Positions 9,064 through 19,535 of a stretch of 64,000 nt of DNA are shown piece after piece. A program made the translations under genes and the position numbers. Each line of letters starts with the position of its first letter. The first letter of the stretch is position 1. The notes below the pieces were generated by a model. The model saw nothing but the letters and a program-made list of their open reading frames with translations. It was not told the DNA's origin and did no database searches. The stretch is from contig NZ_CP088930.1 of NCBI RefSeq assembly GCF_027594825.1, positions 2,169,019 through 2,233,018 of the forward strand, given 5' to 3'. Source of the stretch: Serratia liquefaciens. Lineage in GTDB: Bacteria; Pseudomonadota; Gammaproteobacteria; Enterobacterales; Enterobacteriaceae.

Positions 9064-9855
9064 CTAGCCAATAAATGACCGGATTTCCATCACCACTTTG
9101 TCCGGCGATTCCAGAGTGGGGAAATGACTCGCCCCCGCAATTTTCACCGGGTTGAACCAACGGTGGCGTTGGGAGAATTCGCGCTGCAGCTGGTCATACT
9201 CGGCGCTATGCGGTTGTGAATAGAGGTGCATTACCGGACGCTCCGGAGTGAGTTGCTCCAGGCGTTGCAGGGGCGAACCAAATTGCCCATAGGCCAACTC
9301 GATTTCCCGACAAGAACGGATCCACATCTCCTGATCGAACCCGGCCATTTCCTATTGAACATGGTTGATCACATCCTGGTTATCCGTATGGGCTACCCAT
9401 TCCGCAAACAGAGCATCTCGAGCCTGTTGCCAGCTTTCCGGCCGCTGGCTCTGCTGTAAATTCTGCAGCAGATCGGTAAAAGCTCCGGTCATCAACCAGT
9501 CCACCACAATGGTTTTCGGTACCCGCAACGGGCCCAACTGCTGGCTTAAAGCGATGTTGGCCCAGCCGCCATGGGATGTAGAGAGCGGGATCAAATGCTC
9601 AACATCCAGCCGATCAAGAAACAGGACCAGATCGGCCGTAAGATCGTTGATGCCAAAATCGCCATCGTAGCTGCGCTCGGCATTGTGCCCACGCCAATCA
9701 ATATTAAGTACGCGATAATGTTGCGCCAGCAGCGGCGTTAAGTGTTTAAAAAGCCGGTGATCCTGGCACCAGCCGGAAAGCAGCAGCAGCGTGGTGTCCC
9801 CGCTGCCGCTATCCTGGTAGTCGAATGTATTGCTGCCCAGCGTTATCGTTTTCAT
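9064..9855 (-). pseudogene. 3-hydroxy-4-quinolone 2,4-dioxygenase-like (Hod/AqdC) gene, interrupted by an amber codon
   Basis: Reading through one TAG codon (9352-9354) gives an alpha/beta-hydrolase-fold protein of about 263 residues that closely resembles, from memory, the cofactor-free dioxygenase Hod, which cleaves 3-hydroxy-4-quinolones such as quinaldone; the related AqdC cleaves the Pseudomonas quinolone signal. Shared landmarks are the GWCQDHR segment (residues 28-34), the nucleophile-elbow SHGGW with Ser94-His95, VVDW with Asp119, then beyond the stop EMAGFDQEMW, MHLYSQP and the catalytic His244 in SHFPTLESPD. The frame is unchanged across the stop, so a single substitution explains it. 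Translation ending at residue 167 would lack the catalytic histidine. The start at 9855 has GAGGGA 7 bp upstream. Sequencing error or readthrough cannot be excluded. Confidence 0.8.
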
Positions 9856-9868
9856 GGTTATTCCCTCA

Positions 9869-10006
9869 TCATGCAGAAAGCGGGATACGGGGGAGAATGG
9901 CGATCCTGCCAGCTTTGGCGGTTCCCCAAGGGAACTGTAGCAGATGCTTATGCTCTGCCAGCTGGCGAGGAAAATCATGTGGCGGTTCAAGCGGGGAATC
10001 GCTCAT
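9869..10006 (-). CDS. small 45-residue ORF upstream of the dioxygenase-like gene
   Basis: An ATG preceded by AGGAGGGTGAG opens a 45-codon frame that ends 13 bp before the dioxygenase-like start. The product (beginning MSDSPLEPPHDFPRQLAEHK) has no signal peptide, membrane segment or domain that I recognise. The strong ribosome site and tight spacing suggest a translated first cistron, but it could also be the remnant of a larger gene. Confidence 0.4.
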   Translation of the reverse strand: MSDSPLEPPHDFPRQLAEHKHLLQFPWGTAKAGRIAILPRIPLSA

Positions 10007-10237
10007 CTCACCCTCCTGTTTGTGATGGTACGGTAAGGCAATGATTTGACTATATGGCGTTTTTATAGGCGGTGAATAATGAATAGTCACAACACGGGTA
10101 TGCCGAAATGGAATAGCAAGAGGCAGTTTTGAGAAGGGAATGATTGACGGATAGATCGGAGAAAGGGGATAAGTACCTGCCCAGCCTAAAATTTTACCTA
10201 TCAGCCTGGGACATACTGAGACTTACCCCTGCGTGAG

Positions 10238-11963
<1,726 letters not shown>

Positions 11964-11967
<4 letters not shown>

Positions 11968-13283
11968 TCGGTGACTCCTTGTGTCTGTTCAATCTGCTCC
12001 GCTTCGCTCACTTCCTGATCCAGCAGCTGTTGCTCATAGACTTTGAAGAACGGGTAGTAGATCAACGCCGAAACCGCCGCCAGCAGCAGCACCAACAGCG
12101 CAGCGCGGAAATCCCAACCGGTAGCCCAGGCGGCACCAATCGGCGCCGGAGCAGTCCAGGGCACTACCGAGATCACCCGCCCGATCAGATCCAGCTTCAC
12201 CGCCGCGTAGGCAATGATCGAGTTGACGATCGGCGCGGTGATAAACGGAATAAAGAAGGTGGGGTTCATCACGATCGGCGTGCCGAAGATCACCGGTTCG
12301 TTGATGTTGAAACAACTAGGCACCAGGCTCAGCTTGCCGATCGAACGCAGGTGTGCCGAACGGCTACGCAGATAAAGCAGCACCAACCCAAAGGTGGCGC
12401 CGGATCCGCCGATAACGATAAAGAAGGTCCAGAAAGCCTCCATAAAGATGTGCGGCATCGGTTGGTTGGCGGCCAGCGCATCCTGATTGATCCCCAGGTT
12501 GGTGAGCCAGAAGGCCTGCAGCATGCCGGAAACGATCACTGCGCCGTGGATACCTGCAAACCACAGCAGATGGCCGATCAGCACCGCCAGCAGGATCGCC
12601 GGCAGCGAATCCGCAGCGGAGATCAAGGGTTGGAACAGCGCCATGATCGCCTGCGGCAGCAGCAGGTTGAACTGGTGCTGCACCAGCAGGCTCAGCGGAT
12701 ACAGGGTGATTACCACCGCCAGGATCGGGATCAGCAGATCGAACGACTGCTTGATCTTGGCCGGCACCTGTTCCGGCAGCGAGATGCCGATATTGTGCGC
12801 CTTGAGGAAGCGGATCAATTCGGTGGTATAAATCGCCACCAGAATGGCGGTGAAGATCCCCACGCCGCCCAGTGCCGCCGTCGGCAGCATCTTTTCGCTC
12901 TGCGGCGCGGCAACCAGCAAGAACGACATCAAGGCCAGCATCGCCGCCATAAAGGGATCGAGCTTATAACTTTGCGCCAGGTTGTAGGCAATGGCGGCAG
13001 TGATATAGATGGACATAATGCCCATCGTCATATTAAACGGGGTAAGAATAGCGACCTGATGTTTTTCCGCCGCCCCCAGCCACCATTGGGCAATTCCCCA
13101 ACTGCTGTCAGCGGAAAAAGGCGGGTAGGCAAAGACCAATAAAAATGAACCGACAATCATAAAGGGCATCGCGGAAATAAAACCGTCGCGGATCGCCATA
13201 ATATGTCGCTGAGTTGATAATCTCCCGGCTATCGGGCTGATGCGATTTTCAATAAAATTGAATGCGGCCTGGCTGATACTCAT
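11964..13283 (-). CDS. PTS enzyme IIC, cellobiose family permease
   Basis: This 439-residue integral membrane protein of the lactose/cellobiose PTS family forms the sugar channel. About ten hydrophobic segments are visible, along with the family signature around NEPVIFGTPIVMNP (about residues 324-337). It acts with separate IIB (upstream) and IIA (downstream) subunits. An 84-bp gap separates it from the IIB stop. Natural substrates of close relatives are cellobiose, chitobiose or aryl-beta-glucosides; the adjacent 6-phospho-beta-glucosidase favours a beta-glucoside. Confidence 0.94.
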
Positions 13284-13367
13284 GGTTCAACCCTCGGGAC
13301 GTTCTGAGTCAATGGTCACAAAGCGGGAACCCGGCGGAAACAGGCTGTTGCCGGCGCCCCGGCGGGA

Positions 13368-13679
13368 TCAGTGTTGTGCGATCATCTGTAAGGCTTCGGC
13401 GAGAATTTTATCGCCGCGCATCATGCCGTAATCCATGCTGTTTATCACCGCTATCGGCTTATTTTCCCTGTCGGCAATCTTTTTAAAATCGGCCAGCTTA
13501 TATTTCACCTGCGGCCCAAGCAGACAGCATTGGTAATTCGCCAGCGTGGATTCAAATTCCTCCAGGCCGACGGCGATAATATCAACCTCAATCCCCTGCT
13601 GTTCGGCAGACTTTTTCATTTTATTCACCACCATACTGGTCGACATTCCGGCGGCGCAGCATAAAAATATTTTTTTCAT
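13368..13679 (-). CDS. PTS enzyme IIB, lactose/cellobiose family
   Basis: This 103-residue cytosolic protein carries phosphate on a cysteine and hands it to the incoming sugar. The active cysteine is Cys8 in the P-loop CAAGMSTS at the N-terminus. I chose the ATG at 13679 because AGGAG lies 4-8 bp before it; the in-frame ATG at 13697 would put extra residues before the family's usual MKKI start. First gene of the PTS-IIB/IIC/IIA/6-phospho-beta-glucosidase operon; a palindrome stands about 70-95 bp upstream. Confidence 0.93.
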   Translation of the reverse strand: MKKIFLCCAAGMSTSMVVNKMKKSAEQQGIEVDIIAVGLEEFESTLANYQCCLLGPQVKYKLADFKKIADRENKPIAVINSMDYGMMRGDKILAEALQMIAQH

Positions 13680-13750
13680 CCGTTCTCCTGGGGGCATAGG
13701 TACAAATGATTCAGTTGAAGAATGAGTATGGTTTCAAAAACGAAAAAACC

Positions 13751-13775
13751 GCAACCGGTTTCAGTAACCGGTTGC
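13751..13775. promoter_or_regulatory. perfect inverted repeat, probable LacI-type operator for the cellobiose PTS operon
   Basis: GCAACCGGTT and AACCGGTTGC form a 10-bp perfect inverted repeat separated by TCAGT. Each arm contains the palindrome AACCGGTT, the core of several LacI/GalR-family operators (AscG-like). It lies upstream of the PTS IIB start, so repressor binding is more likely than termination of the epimerase transcript. No regulator gene is adjacent to this operon. Confidence 0.55.
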
Positions 13776-13824
13776 AGAGTTTGAATGGGTTCTGTGAAGG
13801 AGATCCGAATTTTAATTTTCGGGC

Positions 13825-14712
13825 TTAAACCGCGGAATAACTGAGCAACATTGTCTGGCTAAACCGCTCCCCTTTTGCCAGGCGGCGCAGCCCACCCAGG
13901 TCAGCCATGTTATGCCCGTTGGCCGCATGGGACATGGGTTCCAGGCAGAAGAAATCGAACTGATACCCCGGATCGAACGCCGGATCCGAGACGAACAGGA
14001 AGTAAACCGGGCAAGCCGGCTGAGTGTTCATTCGTAACCGAGCTCCCTGCTCCGGCCACTGGATCTCCGCCTCGCCATTCCAGCCGCTAAAGCCGTTGTT
14101 CACCCAATGACGCGGCAATGGCCCCGGCTGGTTGAAATCCATTTCTTCGCTCAGCGCCGCCTGCTCGCCCGCCAGCCAGTCTTCGGCTTCTCGCCAGTAA
14201 GCCCCGGCGGATGCCTGTACCCGAGTATTCGCCGTTAACGGGAAGTACGGATGCCAACCCAGACCATAGGGCATCGGCCTTTCACCACGGTGCTCTACCG
14301 CCAGTTCGATACTGAGTTGCTGCTGATGAAGCGTGAAATATTGCTCTACCTGATAACGGTAAGGGCCATCCTCATGCCTATAGCGCAAGTGAAGGGCATC
14401 GTCAGCTTGTTCCACACATTGCCATTCCTGCAGCCAGCCATCACCATGCAGATAATGCCGATCCCAATCGGTATTAGCGCTGAGCCGGTAGTCTTGTTGT
14501 TCGAAGCTGAAGCGGTTTTGATTGACCCGATTGCCGAAGGGGACCAGCGGAAAACACCCCGATTGCAGCGCCGGTGTGGCGTCGCTCACTGCCGCAGGCC
14601 GCAGCAGAGGGATCTCTCCCTCCGGTGTGTGGGCGGTGAATTTCAGCACGCTGCCGCCCAGCGAGGAAACCACCAGCGAGACGCAGCCGTTATCCAAACG
14701 AAACAGTGCCAT
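13825..14712 (-). CDS. aldose 1-epimerase family protein
   Basis: This 295-residue protein has the galactose-mutarotase fold and should interconvert alpha and beta anomers of a sugar. It begins MALFRLDNG and contains the family features FPLVPFGNRVNQNRF (about residues 53-67), the catalytic-histidine region PYGLGWHPYFPL (about 148-159) and the C-terminal FCLEPMSHAANG, whose Glu is the usual base. It starts 14 bp after the zinc dehydrogenase stop and is the last gene of the large sugar operon. The substrate is probably the sugar imported by the ABC or MFS transporter upstream. Confidence 0.9.
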   Translation of the reverse strand: MALFRLDNGCVSLVVSSLGGSVLKFTAHTPEGEIPLLRPAAVSDATPALQSGCFPLVPFGNRVNQNRFSFEQQDYRLSANTDWDRHYLHGDGWLQEWQCVEQADDALHLRYRHEDGPYRYQVEQYFTLHQQQLSIELAVEHRGERPMPYGLGWHPYFPLTANTRVQASAGAYWREAEDWLAGEQAALSEEMDFNQPGPLPRHWVNNGFSGWNGEAEIQWPEQGARLRMNTQPACPVYFLFVSDPAFDPGYQFDFFCLEPMSHAANGHNMADLGGLRRLAKGERFSQTMLLSYSAV

Positions 14713-14726
14713 AGTGCCTCCTGACG

Positions 14727-15785
14727 TTAATCGGCGAAGTTAATCACCACTTTGCCGCACTGTCCGGAAGCCATCAGCGCATAGGCTTGCGCGGCCTGCT
14801 CGAGCTTAAAACGGTGGGTAATGGCCTGATGCGGATGCATTTTCCAGTCGTGCAGATCGGTGCAGCATTTTTCCATATGGTACAGGCTGGTGACCCAGGA
14901 GCCGATGATCCGCCGCTGGTGGTGCATCAGGTCTGCGCTGACTTCAAATTCCACCTTGCCGGTTTCACCGATGTAGACAACCCTTCCCCAGTCCGAAGAA
15001 GCCTGCAGCGCCAGCAGGCGCCCTTTGGCATTGCCGGAACAGTCGAGGGTGACGTTGGCACCGCCCGCGGTCAATTCGCGAATGCGTTCGGTCACGCCCT
15101 CGCCGGTCAGAAAACCGTGATCCATCAGCCCCAGCCGCTTCGCGGTCGCCAGACGCTCCGGGATAACATCGACGCCAATCACCGTTTTTGCCCCGCGTCC
15201 CTTCGCCAGCATCATCGCCATCATGCCGACCGGGCCCAGCCCCACCACCAGCACGTGATCGCTGCCGGACACCTCGCCGCGCACAATGCCTTCATAGGCC
15301 GTGCCGACGCCGCAGGAAATAAAAGCCCCGTCTTCGTAGCTGAGCGAATCAGGCAGATGAATCAAATCTTTTTCCTCCGCCAACAGGTAGTCGGCGTGGC
15401 CGCCATCCCGCTGCCAGCCATAGGCGGCCTTGCCGGCGCCGGTACAGGAAATCGGATAGCCCCGGCGGCAGTTGCTGCAAAAACCGCAGCCGGAAATATG
15501 GTACACCAGCACGCGGTCACTCTCGCGAAAGTGCCGGCAACCGGCCCCCAACGCGACAATCTGCCCACAAGGTTCGTGGCCGTTAATAAATCCCCGGTAC
15601 AAGGGCTGCTCCGGTGCAGCCGCCGTACCACGGTGCTGATGATAAATATAATGAATATCGCTGCCGCAAATACCGGACGATTTCATTTTAATTAACACCT
15701 GGCCAATACCCGGCTGCGGAATATCCAACTCGCGCAGCTCTGCCGTGGAGTTTCCGGGTAAATAAGCCGACAACATTTTTCCCAT
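14727..15785 (-). CDS. zinc-dependent sugar/polyol dehydrogenase (MDR family)
   Basis: This 352-residue medium-chain dehydrogenase should oxidise a sugar or polyol hydroxyl with NAD(P)+. The catalytic-zinc region GICGSDIHY (about residues 38-46) and GHEPCG (about 69-74) is present, as is the four-cysteine structural zinc lobe GCGFCSNCRRGYPISC (about 99-114). The Rossmann motif is VVGLGPVGMM (about 180-189). GGAAGG stands 8 bp before the ATG at 15785. It lies between the ABC permease and the aldose epimerase in one operon, which points to sugar oxidation after uptake. The exact substrate is unknown. Confidence 0.9.
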   Translation of the reverse strand: MGKMLSAYLPGNSTAELRELDIPQPGIGQVLIKMKSSGICGSDIHYIYHQHRGTAAAPEQPLYRGFINGHEPCGQIVALGAGCRHFRESDRVLVYHISGCGFCSNCRRGYPISCTGAGKAAYGWQRDGGHADYLLAEEKDLIHLPDSLSYEDGAFISCGVGTAYEGIVRGEVSGSDHVLVVGLGPVGMMAMMLAKGRGAKTVIGVDVIPERLATAKRLGLMDHGFLTGEGVTERIRELTAGGANVTLDCSGNAKGRLLALQASSDWGRVVYIGETGKVEFEVSADLMHHQRRIIGSWVTSLYHMEKCCTDLHDWKMHPHQAITHRFKLEQAAQAYALMASGQCGKVVINFAD

Positions 15786-15833
15786 AATATTTTCCTTCCA
15801 GATTTAAAGCGTTATTTTTAGTGGTACATGAGG

Positions 15834-16814
15834 CTATTGCTTATTGTTCTTCTGCATCACGATAATATTGGCCAGCACCGCCAGTACGATAATCACGCCT
15901 CTGACCACCTGTTGGAAAAAGGAGTTAATCCCCAGCAAGACCAGGCCGTTGCCAATCAGGGTGATCACCAGCACGCCGAGCAGCGTGCCGAGCATCGAAC
16001 CGCGGCCGCCGGACAAGGCGGTACCGCCCACCACCACGGCTGCGATCACGTCAAACTCCAGGCCGCTGGCCGCACCGGCATTGCCGGAGCCCAGACGTGC
16101 CGCCAGCAGAATACCGGTGACGGCAGCCAGCAGGCCGGCCAGGGTGAATAACAGGACGCGAATACGCTTGACGTTAATGCCGCACAGCTGGGCGGCGCTG
16201 GCGTTACCGCCAATGGCGTACACCGAGCGACCAAAGGCGGTTTTCTTGCTGATAAACTGAAAAATCACAAACAGGATCAGCATAATTACCGCTGAAACCG
16301 GCAGGCCCAACACCTGTCCGCCCAGCCAGTCCAGCACCGCATTTTCGTCGATCGGCACCGGCAAGGCGTTGGTCATAAACAACCCCATACCACGTAGAGC
16401 ACTCCAAAGTCCCAGCGTGGCGACAAAGCTGGGCACGTTGAACCAGCCACGTAATACTCCGGCGACCGAGCCTAACGCCGCCCCCAGGCACAAGGCCAGG
16501 ATCAACGCTAATGGCAGCGGGATGGCGTATTGCATTAAATAAGCCAGGATCACCGAAATGAAGGCCACCATCGGGCCAACGCTGACGTCTATTTCCCCGG
16601 AAATAATAATCAGCGTCATGGCCCAGGCGGCAATGCCGATAGTGGCGGCATCGCGTAAAATATTCATTTGGTTATTCAGTGAAATAAACCCGGTGGCATA
16701 AATAGAAAACACCAGGTAGAGCACGATAATAATCGCCAGTAAGCCAAGTTCATTGGCGTGCTTTGATAGCTTTCTGGTTTTGGCTATATTGACTTCCGGT
16801 ACCAATGTGGACAT
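15834..16814 (-). CDS. ABC sugar transporter permease (RbsC-like)
   Basis: This inner-membrane permease of about 326 residues belongs to the ribose/galactose (CUT2) import family. Around nine hydrophobic segments are visible, with the conserved cytoplasmic loop GGNASAAQLCGINVKRIR (about residues 201-218) that contacts the ATPase and the glycine-rich VVGGTALSGGRGSMLGT near residue 270. Two in-frame ATGs are close together; I prefer 16814, with GGAGG 8 bp before it, over 16820. It follows the ATPase gene by about 30 bp. Confidence 0.92.
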   Translation of the reverse strand: MSTLVPEVNIAKTRKLSKHANELGLLAIIIVLYLVFSIYATGFISLNNQMNILRDAATIGIAAWAMTLIIISGEIDVSVGPMVAFISVILAYLMQYAIPLPLALILALCLGAALGSVAGVLRGWFNVPSFVATLGLWSALRGMGLFMTNALPVPIDENAVLDWLGGQVLGLPVSAVIMLILFVIFQFISKKTAFGRSVYAIGGNASAAQLCGINVKRIRVLLFTLAGLLAAVTGILLAARLGSGNAGAASGLEFDVIAAVVVGGTALSGGRGSMLGTLLGVLVITLIGNGLVLLGINSFFQQVVRGVIIVLAVLANIIVMQKNNKQ

Positions 16815-16850
16815 TGTCATTACCTCCGGTGCCTTCGAATGCGGGCAGAA

Positions 16851-18389
16851 TTATTGGATCATCAGCACTTCAGACATCAGCTGTTCAACATCCACGGGTG
16901 AGATAAATTCCTTCACTATCCTTCCTTGCTGCAACAATAAGATCCGGTCGCAGACCTGCGGCAACTCCTCCACTTCGCTCGACACGAAAATAATGCTTTT
17001 CCCCTCCGCCGCCAGCTCACGCGCAATACGGTAGATTTGATTTTTCGCTTCGACATCCACCCCGCGCGTCGGCTCATCCAGCAACAGGATCCGGCTTCTG
17101 GCGTAAACCCAACGGCCAATCACCACTTTCTGCTGGTTACCACCGGAGAGCGTCATGATCGGCGTGCCGGTTTCCGCGGTTTTCACCCGCATGCGGCCGA
17201 CGATCGCTGAGGTAACCTGTTTGATCTTCGGCCAGTTCAGCACGCCAAAGCGGCTGACTGAAGGGCTGTCGGTCATCACGGTATTTTCATCCACGCCCAG
17301 CAACGGCATGATGCCCTCAGCCTTTCGGTTTTCCGGCGTGTAGGCCATACCGCGTTTGAGCATCTGGGCGTAATTGGGGTAGGTCAGGGTTTCACCGTCG
17401 AGGATCAGCTCGCCTTCGGTGAACGGCGTCAGGCCGACAATGGCTTTCAGCAATTCACTGCGGCCTGCGCCCAGTAACCCGGCGATACCCAACACTTCGC
17501 CACGCCGCAGCTCAAAACTGACCTGGTGCAATTTGGGCGACAGCGATAATTGTTTAACTTCAAAAACCTTGTCCCCGCCCTTCGGGGCCGTGACGGTTTG
17601 CGTATGGTGGTCCTGATGGCCCAGCATCAGGTCGACAATTTGCTGGGTGGAGGTGTTGTCCAGCGCCACGTCACCCGCCACGCGGCCGTCGCGCATAATG
17701 GTGCAGGACGACGCCAGCCGACGGATCTCGTTCATTCGGTGGCTGACATACACCACTGCAATCCCGGCGGCGGAAAGGCGCATGACTGCCGCCGCGACCA
17801 GATCCGCCTCGGCGTTGGCCAGCGAACTGGTTGGCTCGTCGAGGATCACCACTTTGGGATCCCCCTGGCAGGCCCGGGCGATCTCCACCAGTTGCTGCTG
17901 CGCCGGGCTGAGATCGCGAACCCATTGTTGAGGATCGATATCCACCCCGAGCAACGCCAGCGCAAGACGTGCCTGCGTCAGCATGCCTTGTGTGTCAATC
18001 ACTCCGGCGCGCTGCGGCCAGCCCCCCAGACACAGGTTTTCCGCCACGCTCATGTCCTGAACCAGGCTCAGTTCCTGATAAACGGCCCGAACGCCAAGCT
18101 CACCGGCCCGACGCGTCAACAGCGCCTCTGGCCCATCCAGCAACTGCTCGCCGATAAACACCTGCCCGGTATCCGGCCGCTCACTGCCGGTCAACATGCG
18201 GATCAAGGTGGACTTGCCCGCGCCGTTTTTCCCCAGCAAAGCGCGAACCTCGCCACACCGCAGGGTAAAATTCACATCCTGCAGCGCCACCACTCCCGGA
18301 TATCGCTTATGCACGGATTGAATACGAGCCACCACCGGTTGCTGCGCCAATTCGTTTAAGGCTCTGTCGCTCATGGGGGTCACCGACAT
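16851..18389 (-). CDS. ABC sugar transporter ATPase (RbsA-like, two nucleotide-binding domains)
   Basis: This 512-residue cytoplasmic protein has two fused ATPase domains and powers a CUT2-type sugar importer. The N-terminal half has an intact Walker A (GKNGAGKST, about residues 53-61), signature LSPAQQQLVEIA and Walker B VVILDEPTS. The C-terminal half has a degenerate Walker A (GLLGAGRSE) but a full signature LSGGNQQKVVI and LLLDEPTRGVD, the normal pattern for this family. The ATG at 18389 overlaps the binding-protein stop (TAATG); an in-frame ATG at 18374 is an alternative start. Confidence 0.94.
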   Translation of the reverse strand: MSVTPMSDRALNELAQQPVVARIQSVHKRYPGVVALQDVNFTLRCGEVRALLGKNGAGKSTLIRMLTGSERPDTGQVFIGEQLLDGPEALLTRRAGELGVRAVYQELSLVQDMSVAENLCLGGWPQRAGVIDTQGMLTQARLALALLGVDIDPQQWVRDLSPAQQQLVEIARACQGDPKVVILDEPTSSLANAEADLVAAAVMRLSAAGIAVVYVSHRMNEIRRLASSCTIMRDGRVAGDVALDNTSTQQIVDLMLGHQDHHTQTVTAPKGGDKVFEVKQLSLSPKLHQVSFELRRGEVLGIAGLLGAGRSELLKAIVGLTPFTEGELILDGETLTYPNYAQMLKRGMAYTPENRKAEGIMPLLGVDENTVMTDSPSVSRFGVLNWPKIKQVTSAIVGRMRVKTAETGTPIMTLSGGNQQKVVIGRWVYARSRILLLDEPTRGVDVEAKNQIYRIARELAAEGKSIIFVSSEVEELPQVCDRILLLQQGRIVKEFISPVDVEQLMSEVLMIQ

Positions 18390-19372
18390 TAAGGCAAGCC
18401 ATCTTTATGAGTCGCCAGCCAATCAGCGGCGCTCTGCGAGGAGGCATAAAGATCGATCGGCACCTGCACCACCTTTTGGCCGACCGGTTGGCGGTTGATG
18501 GCATTCATCGCCTGAGCAAAGACCAGAGCGCCCATTTTCTTGCCCGAGATATCCACCACCGCCTGCAGTACCTGGCGGTTCACCAGTTCCTGCGCGATTT
18601 CAGTGGTCATATCCGAGCCGAACACCACCGTTTGGCCTACCTTGTTCTGGTTGCGCACGGCTTTAACCGCGCCAAGCGTAGCGCCGCCGGACTCGCCGAA
18701 AATGGCATCGACTTTCCCGGAGGAGATCAGCAGCTTCTCGCCGACCGAGATCGCCTTGTCCAGCACCGTGCCTTCCTGATTAGCGACGATTTTCATGCCC
18801 GGCACTTTCGCTTTTAACGCCGCTTCAAACCCTTTACGCCGTTGCACGCACACTTCGAAAGCTTCGCAATTAATAACCGCAATCGCAGGCTCGGTGATTT
18901 TCTTTTCAATAAAGTAATCAGCGGCGCTATTGCCCAGTTTTTTGCCAAACTCATAAGGATCGCCCACCAGATAGGCATAAACATATTTATCTACGCCTTT
19001 CTCATTAATGCAGGTGTTGTAACAAATCACCGGAATATTCGCTTCGTTGGCGCGCTTGATGGCCCGCACGCTGCCATTGACCGATACGGCGGAAAGCACG
19101 ATGGCATTCACGTCGCGCGCAATCATGGTATCGATAAACGAACTTTCTTTAGAAACATCCCCCTGCGCATTGGTTTCTATGATTTCAATTTTTCCTTCGC
19201 CCTTGGCAGCGCCGTCTTGCACGCCCCAGCGGACGCCGGCGTAATACCCCTGGGTATCGAGATAAATAGCGCCAAGGGTAGTTTTATCGTTTTTAGCCTG
19301 TGCGCCTGCACTGCAAATAATCAGGCCCCCGGTAATGGCTAACAGCACGTGTTTTATTTTTTTTAGCAACAT
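18389..19372 (-). CDS. periplasmic sugar-binding protein of the ABC importer
   Basis: This precursor of about 327 residues has a clear signal peptide (MLLKKIKHVLLAITGGLIICSAGAQA) and a mature type I periplasmic-binding fold of the ribose-binding class (GAIYLDTQGYYAGVRWG; VLSAVSVNGSVRAIKRANE; IPVICYNTCINEKG). It captures the sugar and delivers it to the permease. GGAG lies 7 bp before the ATG at 19372, so the longer upstream frame to 19474 is not used. A cysteine pair (NCEAFEVC, about residues 172-179) may form a disulphide. The ligand cannot be named from the sequence. Confidence 0.92.
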   Translation of the reverse strand: MLLKKIKHVLLAITGGLIICSAGAQAKNDKTTLGAIYLDTQGYYAGVRWGVQDGAAKGEGKIEIIETNAQGDVSKESSFIDTMIARDVNAIVLSAVSVNGSVRAIKRANEANIPVICYNTCINEKGVDKYVYAYLVGDPYEFGKKLGNSAADYFIEKKITEPAIAVINCEAFEVCVQRRKGFEAALKAKVPGMKIVANQEGTVLDKAISVGEKLLISSGKVDAIFGESGGATLGAVKAVRNQNKVGQTVVFGSDMTTEIAQELVNRQVLQAVVDISGKKMGALVFAQAMNAINRQPVGQKVVQVPIDLYASSQSAADWLATHKDGLP

Positions 19373-19384
19373 CGTTATTCTCCA

Positions 19385-19400
19385 GTTAATGTTCATTAAC
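19385..19400. promoter_or_regulatory. palindrome in the leader of the sugar-binding protein gene
   Basis: GTTAATG and CATTAAC form a perfect 7-bp inverted repeat with 2 bp between them, just before the ribosome site of the binding-protein gene. The 163-bp gap upstream suggests an internal promoter here, and the palindrome could be its operator. No matching copy was seen at the divergent ROK promoter. Confidence 0.35.
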
Positions 19401-19535
19401 CTCTTGCTGCCTATTTTTATTATTCCGCCGGAGAGCTTTACCGCTGTTCGCCCCCTGGCGGAGCACAGACTCATTACACTAAATGATCAAGCTGATTACT
19501 TACCGCCACAGGATCACGCATTAAACTAAACAGGG

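Noticed and set aside
9064..9348. Separate 94-residue protein starting at the ATG after the amber codon
   Set aside because: The ATG has no ribosome site and the residues continue the dioxygenase-like fold in the same frame, so it is the rest of the interrupted gene.
11979..13142. 387-codon open frame antisense to the cellobiose PTS IIC gene
   Set aside because: Its residue mix is rich in Arg, Gln and His, as expected from the complement of a GC-rich gene, and the sense strand encodes an unmistakable PTS permease.
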